DNA from: Pseudoalteromonas sp. Z1A8
Lineage (GTDB): Bacteria > Pseudomonadota > Gammaproteobacteria > Enterobacterales > Alteromonadaceae
Assembly (NCBI RefSeq): GCF_011378855.1
Contig: NZ_WTLB01000020.1
Location: 1-64,000 of the forward strand
Direction of reading: 5' to 3'
DNA: 64,000 nucleotides
Positions within the stretch are counted from its first letter, which is position 1. Each line of letters opens with the position of its first letter. Under the pieces are notes generated by a model. It had not been told where the DNA came from and did not search any database. It saw nothing but the letters and a program-made list of their open reading frames with translations. The translations under genes were made by a program, and so were the position numbers. This document shows, piece after piece, positions 21,580-31,900 of this stretch.

Positions 21580-23427
21580 TTAACTTTCTTCTTTAGCCTT
21601 TGGTTGTGGGTCTTTTAAAACCGACATTTTGGGTGGCTGCAATGCAACAATACGCTCGCCTTCTTGCGGCGGCTTTTCCATGTTGATTGTAAAAGGTCTT
21701 AACTTAACTGGCGTATCGTCGTCGCTATCTTTATCACCTTTAAGAATAAACAAAGGGATAGCCTCAGGATTCATTTCTAGGTATTGCTCCCAGGTGAATT
21801 CATCAGAGATACGTGTTGAACTTACCTTACCGCCTTTGGCAATAATACTGCTTAAACGTGCATACGAGCCTTCGTCGCCAAACAGTATTTGTCTTGATAA
21901 AAACGTTGCGCTGTCTTTGTTTGCTTTAGCATGCGACGTTGATGAGCGAAGCGAAAATACATTTTTTTCATTAAGTAAATGCGAAAAGTATTGAACGCCT
22001 AGCGCATTATGATGACGGTTTGGCGATAAGGCTAATACACTACGAATAGTAGTTAACGGTAAATAGCGTTCAGCATGTTCTGATTGCGGATTACCATAAT
22101 AACAAGCTAAGCCATCCATACGCGCCATTCTACAGTTTTCCCATGCTGGGTCTGAAAGGTGAACCGGAATATTTTGCTCTTGTAAGCCACGTCCAATTGC
22201 ACGCGATACATGGTTTGCACCAATAATTAATATTGTATTTGGCGATGGTTGGCGTACACCTAATAGCTTGGCAACAGGAATGGCTGTTAAGCTTTGTAGC
22301 ACAACCGTAATGATGATTACCGTGAATATAAGTGGCACCATTTTTTCAGCATCGGCAACGCCAGCTTCCATCATACTTAGTGCAAATACCGACCCAACAG
22401 CAGCGGCAACTATACCTCGTGGAGCAATCCAGGCAAGCACCAAGCGAGACTTCATTGGTAAGTCAGTACCAAAGGTCGAAATTGCTATACACAGTGGGCG
22501 TGCAATAAAAAGTACTATGGCTAAAAATATAAATACATCGCTATCGAGCATCATTAAATCAGAGAGCTGTAAGCGTGCTGCAAGTAAAATAAACAGCGTT
22601 GATATTAATATCATCGACAAGTCTTCTTTAAACTCAAGTACAGAATCTATTTCTAAATCGTCTTGGTTCGCAAGCCATATACCAAATACAGTTACTGCTA
22701 ATAGGCCTGATTCATGGCTTAAGTGGTTTGATACAGAAAAACTAATAAGTACTAAAGCTAAAATACCAAACTTATGTAATTCAAATGGTAGCCACTCTCG
22801 GCGCATTAGTAGCGTTGTGATCCAACCTGCTGCAACACCAATACTTAAGCCAACGCCAAGTGTTTTAACTAAAGCAATAATAGTATGGCTAAATACTTCG
22901 CCTTGGCCTACAAGCATTACAGCTTCAAATACTAATACGGCAAATAATGCGCCAATAGGGTCTATTACAATACCTTCCCAGCGAAGAATGCGGTCTATGT
23001 CTTGTGTTGGGCGCATTGAGTTTAATAGCGGTGCTATAACGGTAGGGCCAGTAACAACGAGTACTGCGCCTAACACCGCAGCCACACGCCAATTGAGCTC
23101 AAGCAACCAGTAGGCGCTTAGGCTAATAATAATGCAGGTAGTAAGCATACCGATTGAGCAGAGATTCCTTACAACTTTTCCTATCCCTTTTAATTCTCTG
23201 AAATGCAGAGTTAAGGAACCTTCAAATAAAATGATGGCAACGCTGAGTGATACTACTGGAAACAGTAAATCACCTAAAAGTGCATCAGGGTCTAAAACAC
23301 CACTAAATGGTCCAAGCAAAAGACCAGTAAGCAATAAAAAAAGAATAGCGGGTACTCTAAAAGCCCACGCGACCCATTGGGCAAGCACAGAGCAAAGTGC
23401 GATACCGGCTATGTAAATTGCTGACAT
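21580..23427 (-). CDS. CPA1-type sodium (potassium)/proton antiporter with TrkA-N domain
   Basis: 615 residues. About twelve hydrophobic segments occupy residues 1-390. They include LLLTGLLLGPFSGVLDPD, the acidic core WEGIVIDPIGALFAVLVFEA and the late segment LAWIAPRGIVAAAVGSVFAL, typical of NhaP/CPA1 exchangers. A cytoplasmic TrkA-N-like nucleotide-binding fold follows (about 397-500, NTILIIGANHVSRAIGRGL). A charged tail ends the protein. Predicted to expel Na+ or K+ in exchange for H+ at the inner membrane; exact ion specificity cannot be read from sequence. Single gene convergent with motX. Confidence 0.88.
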   Translation of the reverse strand: MSAIYIAGIALCSVLAQWVAWAFRVPAILFLLLTGLLLGPFSGVLDPDALLGDLLFPVVSLSVAIILFEGSLTLHFRELKGIGKVVRNLCSIGMLTTCIIISLSAYWLLELNWRVAAVLGAVLVVTGPTVIAPLLNSMRPTQDIDRILRWEGIVIDPIGALFAVLVFEAVMLVGQGEVFSHTIIALVKTLGVGLSIGVAAGWITTLLMRREWLPFELHKFGILALVLISFSVSNHLSHESGLLAVTVFGIWLANQDDLEIDSVLEFKEDLSMILISTLFILLAARLQLSDLMMLDSDVFIFLAIVLFIARPLCIAISTFGTDLPMKSRLVLAWIAPRGIVAAAVGSVFALSMMEAGVADAEKMVPLIFTVIIITVVLQSLTAIPVAKLLGVRQPSPNTILIIGANHVSRAIGRGLQEQNIPVHLSDPAWENCRMARMDGLACYYGNPQSEHAERYLPLTTIRSVLALSPNRHHNALGVQYFSHLLNEKNVFSLRSSTSHAKANKDSATFLSRQILFGDEGSYARLSSIIAKGGKVSSTRISDEFTWEQYLEMNPEAIPLFILKGDKDSDDDTPVKLRPFTINMEKPPQEGERIVALQPPKMSVLKDPQPKAKEES

Positions 23428-23946
23428 AGATTAAGAATTCCTTATTTATGACGGTTTGTTTAGAAAGTATAACTTTTGTTAATTATTAATACAGGGGTAT
23501 ACACGGGAAATTCAAATATTACTAATCAATTTTAGCTGCTTATAAAAGATTAGTAGGCTTAAATTATTTAGCGAGAACTTAGTCATCTTATTTTAAAGTG
23601 TATTAATTGTTTAATTTATTGAATTTTAATAACAATATAAAGGGTATCAGTGTTTCGTATTAGCTTAGTTCGAATTTTAACCTTGATTTTAAAGGGGTAT
23701 TTAGTGTATTATACTTCGTGTTCTAATAATTAGTCATCTAATGAAGTTTATTAAAGATAATACAGGCTTGTTAATCTTAACGTCATTTTTAATCTTTATA
23801 ATCATGCATTAGTGATGTTGCTAGTATTTGAACATTACAAAATATCATTTACCGAATTCTTGGTATTGTTTTGCCAAACAAGTTTATTTAATTATTTAAG
23901 TAAATAAAGGTTTGAGTTGAACTATTACTTTCAATATTTAGCCCCC

Positions 23947-24056
23947 CATCGTGGCGGTTAAATCTCGGTCCTTTGGTCTTCACCCTATCTGTTGGTGTAT
24001 CAGACTTTAGAGGCTCTATGTATGTTGTTAATAAAAAAGCCACACACAGCTTTTTA
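23947..24056 (+). ncRNA. Candidate small RNA upstream of proB
   Basis: A promoter-like pair precedes it: TTGAGT (23912-23917), 17-base spacer, TATTTA (23935-23940). A GC-richer core follows with a two-part hairpin: GTCT (23976-23979) with AGAC (24002-24005), and inner CACC with GGTG. It ends in a terminator-like hairpin AAAAAGC (24034-24040) / GCTTTTT (24049-24055). That last stem has only two GC pairs and also reads as a terminator on the minus strand. No family is recognised. The call rests on this arrangement alone. Confidence 0.25.
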
Positions 24057-24250
24057 CAGCGATGCATAAACAACACTTTTAAATTTTTTGATTAGTGCTG
24101 CTCAATATTATTGGGTTGTTACTACTTTGTACTTAACCTTAAATCTAAGCCTCTCGTTTTAGATATGGTTTTCGCGTGTGTGTAAAAAAGTGTTGCCTAA
24201 ATGAAAAGAAAAATTCGAAGCTATGTTTTAAACCTAGCTACTTAGTTTTA

Positions 24251-24271
24251 GCTCGTCTAATTAAGGCGAGC
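24251..24271 (+). promoter_or_regulatory. 8-bp hairpin in the proB 5' region
   Basis: GCTCGTCT (24251-24258) can pair with AGGCGAGC (24264-24271) using one G-T pair, over loop AATTA. It ends 27 bases before the proB ATG and is not followed by a T run, so it is not a terminator. It could stabilise or modulate the proBA mRNA leader. Confidence 0.35.
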
Positions 24272-24298
24272 GCAGATAAAATGGAAAGTTGAGCATTT

Positions 24299-25405
24299 AT
24301 GCAAAAGTTAAATTGGCGACGTATCGTACTTAAAGTAGGTAGTGCATTAATTGCACCAGATCAAGATGGCTGCCGTTCGCGTTACATATTAACCATCGCA
24401 CAGTTCATTGTTCGTTGTCGTGCCCGCGGGATAGAGGTGATTTTAGTATCATCTGGTTCAGTAGCGGCTGGCGCGCATTTATTCCCATCAGACAAACCTC
24501 GATCTGTGGTAATGAAAAAAGCAATGGCGGCAGCAGGCCAAACAGAAATGATTGCCATGTGGGACCGCTTTTTTGACTTTCCTTCTGCGCAGTTATTATT
24601 AACACACGGCGATTTACGTGACCGTGAGCGTTACCAAAGTATTCGCGAAACCGTATTCACTTTACTTGAGCATGGTGTACTCCCTATCATTAATGAAAAT
24701 GATGCCGTCACCACTGACGAGCTGCGAGTAGGTGACAACGATAACTTATCAGCAATGGTTGCAGCAGCAGCAGATGCTGATGCGTTATTAATATTCTCAG
24801 ACGTTGATGGACTTTATGATAAAAATCCTAATTTGCACGACGATGCCGTGTTACTGCCTGAAATAAAATCAATTGATGAATCTATTTATGCTATGGCAGG
24901 ATGTGCAACAAGTGCTGTTGGCACTGGTGGCATGAAAACTAAAATAGAAGCAGCCGAAAAAGCAACGTCACATGGTATAGCGACTTATATTATAAACGGC
25001 TTTAAAGAAGAAACATTTACAAAGCTGCTAGCTGGAGAAAACCCTGGCAGCGTATTTTTACCGTACGAAAAACCAATGCAAGATTCTGTACACTGGATGA
25101 CACACACAGCAAACGAGCAAGGCGAAGTTGTTGTTGATGGATCATTTGACGAATCGCTAGAAGGTGAAAGCGGATGTATTCGTGGTGATGAAATCATGGA
25201 AGTTCATGGTGAATTTGCTGTTGGTGATACCATTTTAGTACGTAGTGAAGACGGTACGCGTTTGGCGAAAGCGACCGCAAATTATAGTAGCTGTTTGTTA
25301 AACTTTATTGCAGACAACGAACAGAGTGAATTCAGCGAAAAAATGCAGGATTCAATTGGACCAGTTATATCTGAAAAACATATCGCATTATTGGAGAAGT
25401 CATGA
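24299..25405 (+). CDS. proB: Glutamate 5-kinase
   Basis: 368 residues (E. coli 367). The amino acid kinase domain (about 1-260) shows RIVLKVGSALIAPDQDG, LVSSGSVAAGA, INENDAVTTDELRVGDNDNL and GTGGMKTKIEAAEKA. A C-terminal PUA domain (about 278-355, GCIRGDEIMEVHGEFAVGD) follows. First enzyme of proline synthesis, phosphorylating glutamate, normally inhibited by proline. Its stop overlaps the proA ATG (ATGA), so the two are coupled. Confidence 0.96.
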   Translation: MQKLNWRRIVLKVGSALIAPDQDGCRSRYILTIAQFIVRCRARGIEVILVSSGSVAAGAHLFPSDKPRSVVMKKAMAAAGQTEMIAMWDRFFDFPSAQLLLTHGDLRDRERYQSIRETVFTLLEHGVLPIINENDAVTTDELRVGDNDNLSAMVAAAADADALLIFSDVDGLYDKNPNLHDDAVLLPEIKSIDESIYAMAGCATSAVGTGGMKTKIEAAEKATSHGIATYIINGFKEETFTKLLAGENPGSVFLPYEKPMQDSVHWMTHTANEQGEVVVDGSFDESLEGESGCIRGDEIMEVHGEFAVGDTILVRSEDGTRLAKATANYSSCLLNFIADNEQSEFSEKMQDSIGPVISEKHIALLEKS

Positions 25406-26649
25406 GTTTAATTACGGACATTTCACGTCAGGCAGCAAAAGCTGCACATACACTTGCTTTACTCGATACCGAGACTAAAAACCAAGTATTAGTTGAAATG
25501 GCAGCGGCACTAAGAGAGCAAAAAGCATTTATAATCAAAGAAAACGAAAGTGACCTAAGCGCAGCACGCGACAATAACTTAGCAGCCTCAATGATCGACC
25601 GCTTAACGTTAAACGATGAGCGCATTGAAGCAATGGCAGAAGGTATTGAAGTAATTGTAAGCCTGGACGATCCTGTTGGTCAGCTACGTGATATCACAGA
25701 GCGTCCAAATGGCATTAAAATTCGTAAAATGCGCGTACCTCTTGGCGTTGTATGTATGATTTACGAAGCACGCCCAAATGTTACAGCGGATGCCGGCGCA
25801 TTGTGTTTTAAATCGGGTAATGGTGTTATTTTACGAGGCGGTAAAGAAGCCCTTAAAAGCTCACAAGCTATTGCAAGCGTAATGCACAGTGTGCTTGAAA
25901 AGCATAACTTACCGGTATCACTTATTTCAGTGATTCCAGATCCGGACCGCGCACTATTAATGGAACTAATGCAGCAACGTGAAAGTATTGATTTAATCAT
26001 TCCACGTGGCGGCGAAGGTTTAATTAACTTTGTTACTGAAAACAGTACGATCCCAGTAATTCAGCATTACAAAGGTGTTTGTCATCTATATGTAGATAAA
26101 GATGCAGACCTAGAAATTGCGCTTAACTTACTACTAAACGGTAAAACACAGCGTACGGGTGTTTGTAATGCACTCGAAGGCTTAGTCGTTCATCAAGATG
26201 TTGCAGATGAATTTTTAAATCTGTGTGCCGTCGTATTACGCCAAGAAGGTGTAAAAATAAACGCAGACAGTTTTGCTGCTAAATACTTTGATAACGCAAC
26301 TGTTTTAGCCGATAACGAATTTGGTGAAGAATACCTAGACTTAGAAATCGCTATTCGCGTTGTTCCAAGCTTTACAGCAGCGGTTGAGCACATTGCCCAG
26401 TTTGGTTCAAACCATACTGAAGTAATTTGTACTAAAAACGAAGCTGCTGCAGAGTTATTCCAACGCAGTGTTGATGCTTCTGTAGTGATGGTTAATGCGT
26501 CATCTCGCTTTTCTGATGGCTCACAACTAGGGTTAGGTGCAGAGATTGGTATAGCAACTTCTAAGCTTCATGCTTACGGTCCAATGGGGCTTGAGTCGCT
26601 AACTACTGAAAAGTATTTAGTTAATGGGGTAGGCCAAGTTCGCGGATAA
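25402..26649 (+). CDS. proA: Gamma-glutamyl phosphate reductase
   Basis: 415 residues (E. coli 417), ALDH superfamily. RKMRVPLGVVCMIYEARPNV, IIPRGGEGLINFV, HLYVDKDADLEIAL and the catalytic cysteine in QRTGVCNALEGL are clear. The NADPH-dependent step gives glutamate semialdehyde for proline. Second gene of proBA, closed by the terminator at 26671. Confidence 0.96.
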   Translation: MSLITDISRQAAKAAHTLALLDTETKNQVLVEMAAALREQKAFIIKENESDLSAARDNNLAASMIDRLTLNDERIEAMAEGIEVIVSLDDPVGQLRDITERPNGIKIRKMRVPLGVVCMIYEARPNVTADAGALCFKSGNGVILRGGKEALKSSQAIASVMHSVLEKHNLPVSLISVIPDPDRALLMELMQQRESIDLIIPRGGEGLINFVTENSTIPVIQHYKGVCHLYVDKDADLEIALNLLLNGKTQRTGVCNALEGLVVHQDVADEFLNLCAVVLRQEGVKINADSFAAKYFDNATVLADNEFGEEYLDLEIAIRVVPSFTAAVEHIAQFGSNHTEVICTKNEAAAELFQRSVDASVVMVNASSRFSDGSQLGLGAEIGIATSKLHAYGPMGLESLTTEKYLVNGVGQVRG

Positions 26650-26670
26650 CGACTAAAGCTTAATTCTGTT

Positions 26671-26702
26671 AAAAAGCCGAGCATGAAAATGCTCGGCTTT
26701 TT
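26671..26702. terminator. Terminator between proA and the response regulator gene
   Basis: AAAAAGCCGAGCAT pairs with ATGCTCGGCTTTTT around a short A-rich loop. The symmetry allows use from both convergent sides. Confidence 0.85.
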
Positions 26703-26728
26703 GGTTTTTAGACTACTCTGTAATTAAT

Positions 26729-28936
26729 TTAATTTAATTTATCAAGCCAGTCATTTGCAGGTTCAGGTTTATGCAAATGGTAGCCTTGTAATATTACTTC
26801 AGGGTATTCTTTAAATAAATCAAAGTGAGATTGATTTTCCACACCTTCAGCCACTATTTCGAGTTCAAATACACGGCCTAAGTTTACAATCATATCAATA
26901 ATTAATTTATCATTATTATCGGTAGGTGCTTCTAAAACAAAAGAACGGTCTATTTTTAGTTCTTGTATTGGTAATTGTTTTAGGTAAGTTAAGCTCGAAT
27001 ATCCAGTACCAAAGTCATCAATTGATACTCTTACACCTAACCTTTTAAGACGATGGACAGCGCTAATGGCTGCTTCCATATGATTAAGTAAAGTCCCTTC
27101 AATAATTTCAATAGTCAGCTGTTGAGGATTAATCCCATATTGTTCTATTTTATTGCTGATGAAGTCTAAAAAGCGTGGCTCATGAAAGTGGCGTCCACTT
27201 ATATTTATAGATAAGTTTAAATCAGGATGTGTTTTACTAATCTGCGTTAAGATTTTTAGAGCGTTTGAGCTGACCCAGCAATCCAAATCATAAATAATAT
27301 CAGACTCTTCAGCAATCGATATAAACTCCCCTGGGCTAATAAACCCTTTTTGAGGATGTTCCCACCGTAATAAAACCTCAGCACCTTTAAGTTTATGATT
27401 TCTGTCAAATTGAGATTGTAGATAAAGAGAAAGTTCATTTTGCGTAATTGCTTTGCGTAAATCTTGCTCAATTTCAAAACGACGCTTTGCTTGCTCGCCA
27501 AATGAGGTATCAAAAAAGGTAATTCTGTTACCCCCTTTCTCTTTTGCTTTGTAACAAGCAGCTTCGCAGTTTCTAATTGTTTCAATAGCGCTTTCCCACT
27601 GATCTTCTCGAGGGAAAATATACGTGCCAATACTCACAGTTAAACTTATTTCTTGTTCATCAACAAAGAAAGGCTTATTTACGGCAATTAATAACTCTTG
27701 TGCTTTTCTCTGGGCAACTATTTGAGCTCTAGTTCGGCCTATACCTTTATCAAGAGTACACAATACTGCAAATTCATCACTGCCTAAACGAGCAATAATA
27801 TCTTTTTTATCAAGATGGGAATGAACACGCTTAGTAAGCTCTTTTAGTATTTTATCGCCGGCAAGTAAGCCTAAACCATCGTTAATTGAGTGGAAGCTAT
27901 CTATATCAATAATGTAAATATAAGCGTAATTTTTTTCAGAGGTGCAGACTTGGAGCTGTTGTTCTAATTGTTTTAAAAATCCATTTCGATTAGGTAGGCC
28001 TGTAAGTTCATCATGCCATGTTAGGTAATCTATTCGTTCTTGAGTGACTTTTAAGCTAGATATATCGCTAAATACACCAATGTAATGTACGTTTGTATCT
28101 TGATCGCCTTTAACCATACTGAGAGTTAGTAATTCGGGATAAAGCTCGCCATTTTTTCGTCTTGTTACCAGCTCACCACTCCAGTAACCCGCTCTATTTG
28201 CATGATGCCAAACTTGATCAAAGCTAATACTTGGATGATTATTTTGTTTTACATCGTGCAACTGCATTTGCAGCGAATCAGCTTCACAGTAACCTGTAAT
28301 ACGACAAAAAGAGGGATTTACAGCAATTATTTTGCCATCACTGTCTGTAATAACAACGCCATCTGCAGTGCCTGTTAAAGCTTGATAAAATAATTTTTGT
28401 TTTGAAGAAAGCTGTTTGAGTTCTTCTTCACGCTCACTTAATTCTAATGCAAGCGATTCTATTTCGAGGAGTTTATCGTGCAGATCAAAGTTTTTTTCTA
28501 TTAACCTATCTAGCATGCCTTGCGCTGTAATGTGGGTACGAATACGCGCTCTAACGAGTGCTAATTTATAAGGCTTATGTATGTAATCAATTGCGCCCAT
28601 GGCAAAGCCTTTTTCTTCAGACTCCTCTTCGGTAAGCGCTGTTACAAATATGACAGGGATCCCTTTCGTGTTCTGTTTAGCTTTAAGTATATTACATACT
28701 TCATAGCCATCCATGCCCGGCATCATTATATCGAGCAAAATTAAATCTGGACGTGTTGACTCAACAAATACGAGTGCTTGTTCACCACTTGTAGAAATAC
28801 GTACGTCATAATCAGTTAAAAGTCCTTCAACTAATACGTGTAAATTACTAGGTTCGTCATCAACAATAAGAATTAAAGGTTTTTGCTTTTGCTCTGCAGT
28901 TAATCCATTGCCATTTGCGAAATAATTTGAATGCAC
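26729..28936 (-). CDS. Response regulator with PAS, GGDEF and EAL domains (c-di-GMP turnover)
   Basis: 735 residues, GTG start with AAGGAT nearby. Receiver domain 20-135, phospho-acceptor D69 (LLDIMMPGMDG), acidic pair D26-D27, Lys in IHKPYK. Short coiled linker 145-180; PAS about 183-296 (ADGVVITDSDGKIIAVNPSF). The diguanylate cyclase domain 300-478 has a GSDEF variant (385-389) instead of GGDEF. The EAL domain 485-735 has EVL at 520-522 and an intact DDFGTGYSS (640-648) and KIDRSFV, so phosphodiesterase activity is likely while cyclase activity is uncertain. Last gene of the binding protein-kinase-regulator set, 59 bases after the kinase gene. Confidence 0.9.
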   Translation of the reverse strand: MHSNYFANGNGLTAEQKQKPLILIVDDEPSNLHVLVEGLLTDYDVRISTSGEQALVFVESTRPDLILLDIMMPGMDGYEVCNILKAKQNTKGIPVIFVTALTEEESEEKGFAMGAIDYIHKPYKLALVRARIRTHITAQGMLDRLIEKNFDLHDKLLEIESLALELSEREEELKQLSSKQKLFYQALTGTADGVVITDSDGKIIAVNPSFCRITGYCEADSLQMQLHDVKQNNHPSISFDQVWHHANRAGYWSGELVTRRKNGELYPELLTLSMVKGDQDTNVHYIGVFSDISSLKVTQERIDYLTWHDELTGLPNRNGFLKQLEQQLQVCTSEKNYAYIYIIDIDSFHSINDGLGLLAGDKILKELTKRVHSHLDKKDIIARLGSDEFAVLCTLDKGIGRTRAQIVAQRKAQELLIAVNKPFFVDEQEISLTVSIGTYIFPREDQWESAIETIRNCEAACYKAKEKGGNRITFFDTSFGEQAKRRFEIEQDLRKAITQNELSLYLQSQFDRNHKLKGAEVLLRWEHPQKGFISPGEFISIAEESDIIYDLDCWVSSNALKILTQISKTHPDLNLSINISGRHFHEPRFLDFISNKIEQYGINPQQLTIEIIEGTLLNHMEAAISAVHRLKRLGVRVSIDDFGTGYSSLTYLKQLPIQELKIDRSFVLEAPTDNNDKLIIDMIVNLGRVFELEIVAEGVENQSHFDLFKEYPEVILQGYHLHKPEPANDWLDKLN

Positions 28937-28995
28937 TATCTATCCTTCTTTGCGTTCTTTGCAACATTAAATCTAGTTCAGGTTGGTGGTTATGC

Positions 28996-31900
28996 CTAAT
29001 TTTTATTATCGTTTCTATAGTTATCAACTAGCTCAATTACTAACGCGTAGTTAAAATGATCAATAGCTTCTTTGAGCTTAAATAAAGGATGGTCTCGATC
29101 GTACTGATTTCTGTCTAATTGCCTAATCAAACTACTAGATATTGGACGAGCCGTTAATGCTAATGAATATATATCATCAATAACTGAATCTTCACTTCCT
29201 AGTTCTTGTAATTGTATATGCTCTTTTTTTAGGTTTTCAGCTACTAAAAACTGTTTTATAGCAAAAAGCGTGAGTGTTAATTGATCAGTAAAGTTGGATA
29301 ATTTAATGCTTTTTTCATCAATTAATTTTTTCTCAATATTTTGGGTACTTTGTTCCAGTAGTTCCAAACCTAATGTACCAGCTAACCCTTTAAGTGTATG
29401 CACGAGTCGAGTTAGGCTTTCGAACTCTTTATTTTTGATTAATATATCAGCTTTAATCGAAAAGTCATTGTAATCGTTGACGAATTGAGTAAATAATTTC
29501 ACTAATAATTCGTCATTATTCTCTAAGTTTTCTTTTGCTAATGGGAGGTTTATAGTGCTTAGTGGTTCGCTACTTTGTAGGTGCTTTTCTATACTGTTGT
29601 AAAGCGCATCAAAAATAATTGGCTTGACTAAAAAGTCATCCATACCCGCTCTAAACGCTGCTTTTCTATCACTAGGATCGGCGGCGGCAGTAATTGCAAT
29701 TATTGGGGTTTTGAAGCCTCGTTCTCTTAATATTCTTGTTGCCTCTAGCCCATCCATAACTGGCATTTGAACATCCATAAAAATAATATCGATATCATTT
29801 TTATCTATTTTCTGTAAAGCCTCTTGTCCATTATCAGCAATGATTACAGTCATATCTAGTCTGGCTAAAAGAGCTGAGGCTATTTCTTGATTAATTTTGT
29901 TGTCATCAACAACCAGTGCATTAAATCCAGAAAATTTAGGATGAGGTTTTAATGGCTTTTCTTTAAAGTTACTAGGTGAAAGCTTTCTTAATACTTCTAC
30001 TTCGCTATTTTTATTACCAATAATGATAATGTCTATATTTTCATTTTTTGCAATTGGTTCAGGGAACTCTTCATCGGTAATTAACAAAATAAGCGTCAGT
30101 TTTTCATTAGCGTTTTTATTTTGAGCGTACAGTTGTTGTAAAATAAAGTTATCGTTGAGCTCTTTTTTTTCTATCGACATTATTACAATACTAAATGGGC
30201 TACTAGGCTGAGACATTTTTGCAATGGCCCTTAATGGTTCTTGTGTTGTTTCTGTTGTTATATTTATATCACTTAGTAAGTCCATTAATTTTTTAATTTG
30301 CTCATTATCGGGGCTAATTAATAGGGCATGTTTTTTAAGTTTTTGCTGCTCAGATAAGGTAAAGGGTAGAGTAAAGAAAAACTCGCTACCTTGATTAATC
30401 GTGCTTCTTACTTGAATATCTCCGCCAAGCAGTTTAGCTAATTGTTTGCTTATAGTGAGTCCTAAACCGGTACCGCCGTACTTCCTTGTTGTGCTCGAAT
30501 CACCTTGTGAAAAAGACTGAAATATAATTTTTGATTGATCTTCCGTCATTCCAATTCCGGTATCTTTTATACTAAAGTGTAGGTTTATTGTTTTTTCGTG
30601 TTGAGATGTTGCTTCTATAATTAATGATACTTCACCATGCTCTGTAAATTTAATTGCGTTGCCTACACAATTATTAATTATTTGGTTTAGGTGCATTGGG
30701 TCGCCAATAAGTTCAAGTCCCGCATCTACATGTAAAATAAAGTTTAATCCTAAGCCTTTTTGTTTTGCATTAGTTGAAAACAAATTTTGAACGTTAGAAA
30801 CTATAGTATGTAAGGTAAACGGGATTTGCTCTAACTGAACTTTGTCAGATTCTAGCTTAGAGAAATCTAAAATATTATTTAAGATTTGTAATAGGTTTTG
30901 AGCGCTTGAAAAAGCTTTATCTGCGTAGTGTTTTTGCCTTGAGGGAAGCTCGCTGCTTTGTAAAAGTTGCAACATACCTAATATACCATTCATTGGGGTG
31001 CGAAGCTCATGGCTCATGTTAGCTACAAAATCTATTTTTGTTTTATTGGCTTTATCGGTTTGCTGCATAGCACTCGTTAGATCGGCATTCATTGCCTCCA
31101 TTTGAGAATTTAATACACGAGTTTCGTTAAGTAGCTCTTTGGTTTGCTTATTTTTAAGATATAAAGCATTAGCTGCTTTTATTACCGATGCTATTTCAGT
31201 TTGATTTTGGCTGTAATTAGAAATAGTTACTGGCTTTTCGCTATTCATATCTTTAAGCAATAAAGTGAGTTGAGTAATCGGTTTTATAACCGATCTAAAA
31301 ATAAAATAGCTTAAAAATAAAACGATTAACATAATTAAAGCGGCAAATATATTCGCCTGCTCTGTATTTGTAGTTAAGTGATTACTTAGCTTATCTTCAG
31401 TTTTAGCTAGTTTGTTTTTTTCTATCTTTTTAATTTCATTTGTTAAGTATAGTAATTCGTTTTCTATACCTGTTAAAACTACATTTACAGAAAAAGTGTA
31501 GCTGCGGGTAAGCAGTACAAGTTGGTTGTAAGCTTGTTTTAAATTTACTGCTTTATTAGAAAATGATTCATTAATTATCGAGGTGCTCGTTAGCTTTTTA
31601 TATAAGTGATCTAAGTTTTGTTTAACATTTTGTGCTTCATCAAAATTAGGCTTATAGAGGTAACTTACCGCTGCGTGTTTTAAATTACTAATTGTAAGTA
31701 AAACATCGTTAAAAATAACTTTATTGCTATTGTTTGAAGACTCTTCTAAGTCACTAATTGTTACTTGTAGGTCATCAATAGGTTGTTTAAATTGAGTAGT
31801 GTAAAGATGTTCACGTTTCTTTCTGTTTATGACAACTTGGCCAAATGTATCTTGATAACTATTTAAATACTCGCCAAGGCGAACTAATGAGTCACTGTGT

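Larger units (their letters stand above)
23428..24298. other. 870-base gene-poor region between antiporter gene and proB
   Basis: Very AT-rich on both flanks, with a markedly more GC-rich island at about 23940-24025. No open frame is convincing on either strand. The longest minus-strand frame (23888-24076, 62 codons) has no ribosome site or recognised motif. A 23-codon hydrophobic plus-strand frame at 23741-23812 also lacks a ribosome site. The island is the candidate small RNA listed at 23947; an 8-bp hairpin precedes proB at 24251. Confidence 0.6.

Noticed and set aside
23741-23812. 23-codon plus-strand frame encoding a short hydrophobic peptide (MKFIKDNTGLLILTSFLIF...)
   Set aside because: It looks like a tiny membrane peptide but has no ribosome site, and AT-rich DNA often yields such frames by chance.
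23888-24076. 62-codon minus-strand frame in the gap before proB
   Set aside because: No ribosome site or recognisable motif; it covers the candidate small RNA island, whose hairpins explain the sequence better.
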